Below, piece by piece: positions 28,825 to 29,432 of a DNA stretch of 29,432 nt (the stretch's first letter is position 1; every line of letters begins with the position of its first letter). Made by a program: the position numbers and the translations under genes. The stretch is from Gudongella sp034004165 (GTDB taxonomy: Bacteria > Bacillota > Clostridia > Tissierellales > Tissierellaceae): the NCBI GenBank assembly GCA_034004165.1, contig JAVEXI010000022.1, forward strand, positions 1 to 29,432. Direction: 5' to 3'. Under the pieces are notes generated by a model, which was given only the letters and a program-made list of their open reading frames with translations, did no database searches and was not told the origin of the DNA.

Positions 28825-29432
28825 ATGTTAAAAGCACTAATAATAGCAAATGAATTTCCTCCTACTGGAGGGGCTGGAGTCCAAAGAACGGCAAAATTTG
28901 TAAAGTACTTAAGAAAATATGGATATGAGCCAATAATTGTCACAAAGGATCATCCTGGAAGCGTGGTAGATGAATCTTTGCTCAATGACATTCCAAAGGA
29001 TGTTGAAATACACAGGCTTAAAGCATATGATACCATGAACAGGGCTGGTGTAATGAGAATACCGATGAAAGTTCTGGGCTCGAGAATATTATCTCCAGAT
29101 TCAGAGTTCTTCTGGTATTATTTTAATCGGGAAAAAGTTGTAGAGATTGCAAAACATAACGATGTAGACGTTGTTTATACGACATCGTTTCCTTATAGTG
29201 CACACCTTTTCGGGTTATATCTAAAGAGAGTTATGCCTGAACTTCCGTGGGTTTGCGACTTCAGGGATGAATGGACAAACAACCCTTATCATCTGGACAG
29301 TTTTTCCAGAAGGTTGAAACTGAAACTGGAAAAGAAAAAAGAACATGAAGTTACATCTGAGTTTAATTATTTTATTACAAATACACCGCTGATGCTTGAA
29401 GGATTTCTTGCTGACAATCAGAAGCTAAAGGA
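28825..29432 (+). CDS. Glycosyltransferase family 4-like, 3' end cut by window
   Basis: The frame is open to the right edge (202 complete codons). The N-terminal GT-B domain is visible: LKALIIANEFPPTGGAGVQR, then FVKYLRKYGYEPIIVTKDHPG, a basic middle, DVVYTTSFPYSAHLFGLYLK and PWVCDFRDEWTNNPY, features of a GT4-like donor/acceptor-binding half. The catalytic C-terminal half lies outside. ATG 28825 starts two bases after the wecC stop with GGGGA nearby, so the two are cotranscribed. It probably adds a sugar to a surface polysaccharide or lipid carrier; donor and acceptor are unknown. The wecC neighbour suggests an N-acetylmannosaminuronate-containing polymer. Confidence 0.85.
   Translation, partial: MLKALIIANEFPPTGGAGVQRTAKFVKYLRKYGYEPIIVTKDHPGSVVDESLLNDIPKDVEIHRLKAYDTMNRAGVMRIPMKVLGSRILSPDSEFFWYYFNREKVVEIAKHNDVDVVYTTSFPYSAHLFGLYLKRVMPELPWVCDFRDEWTNNPYHLDSFSRRLKLKLEKKKEHEVTSEFNYFITNTPLMLEGFLADNQKLK

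Overview
The window is chromosomal DNA from a low-GC Gram-positive bacterium, most likely an anaerobic member of the Clostridia/Tissierellia. That assignment is inference. It rests on A/T-rich codon use, strong AGGAGG ribosome binding sites, TTG/GTG starts, a T-box leader, a PyrR-type pyr leader, a Firmicutes-type LexA box (GAAC-N4-GTTC) and the gene order acpS-nnrD-alr-antitoxin-mazF. The pyr genes include pyrI, as in Clostridium. Both ends cut genes: a PQQ-type sugar dehydrogenase lipoprotein on the left and a glycosyltransferase on the right. No rRNA, tRNA or CRISPR was seen.

Left part (1-9.5 kb): sugar dehydrogenase; a cluster of three REP-like hairpin repeats; a MoaE-like gene; a DUF2975 membrane protein with its YozG-like XRE regulator; a padR-DUF2812 operon behind an apparent PadR operator; a MATE transporter; a membrane zinc-ribbon protein with an M48 (Ste24-type) protease; and, convergently, a LexA-controlled Y-family polymerase (dinB) with a small partner gene.

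Middle (9.5-18 kb): an OsmC-like protein; an ABC uptake system (binding lipoprotein, permease, ATPase) behind a T-box whose candidate specifier is UGG, suggesting tryptophan import; an HD-domain hydrolase; a ~1.18 kb stretch that looks inserted between the HD gene and ybaK, bounded by an identical 23-bp direct repeat and GC-rich palindromes and carrying two unrecognised membrane-protein genes; a ybaK-type deacylase; a coiled-coil lipoprotein; a 58-residue membrane protein; and leucyl aminopeptidase (pepA).

Right part (18-29.4 kb): a complete tightly coupled UMP operon pyrB-I-C-F-K-D-E behind a PyrR-like attenuator (carAB and pyrR are not in the window). It is followed by a fused AcpS-NnrD protein, alanine racemase, and a toxin-antitoxin pair in which MazF is ordinary but the antitoxin N-terminus is unusual. 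Then come a secreted protein of unknown role, a UDP-ManNAc-type dehydrogenase and a glycosyltransferase, which look like the start of a surface polysaccharide locus.

The best candidates for something undescribed are the hairpin-bounded insert at 13.6-14.8 kb, the divergent antitoxin beside MazF, the AcpS-NnrD fusion, and the hairpin repeats at 1.3 kb with compensatory base changes.
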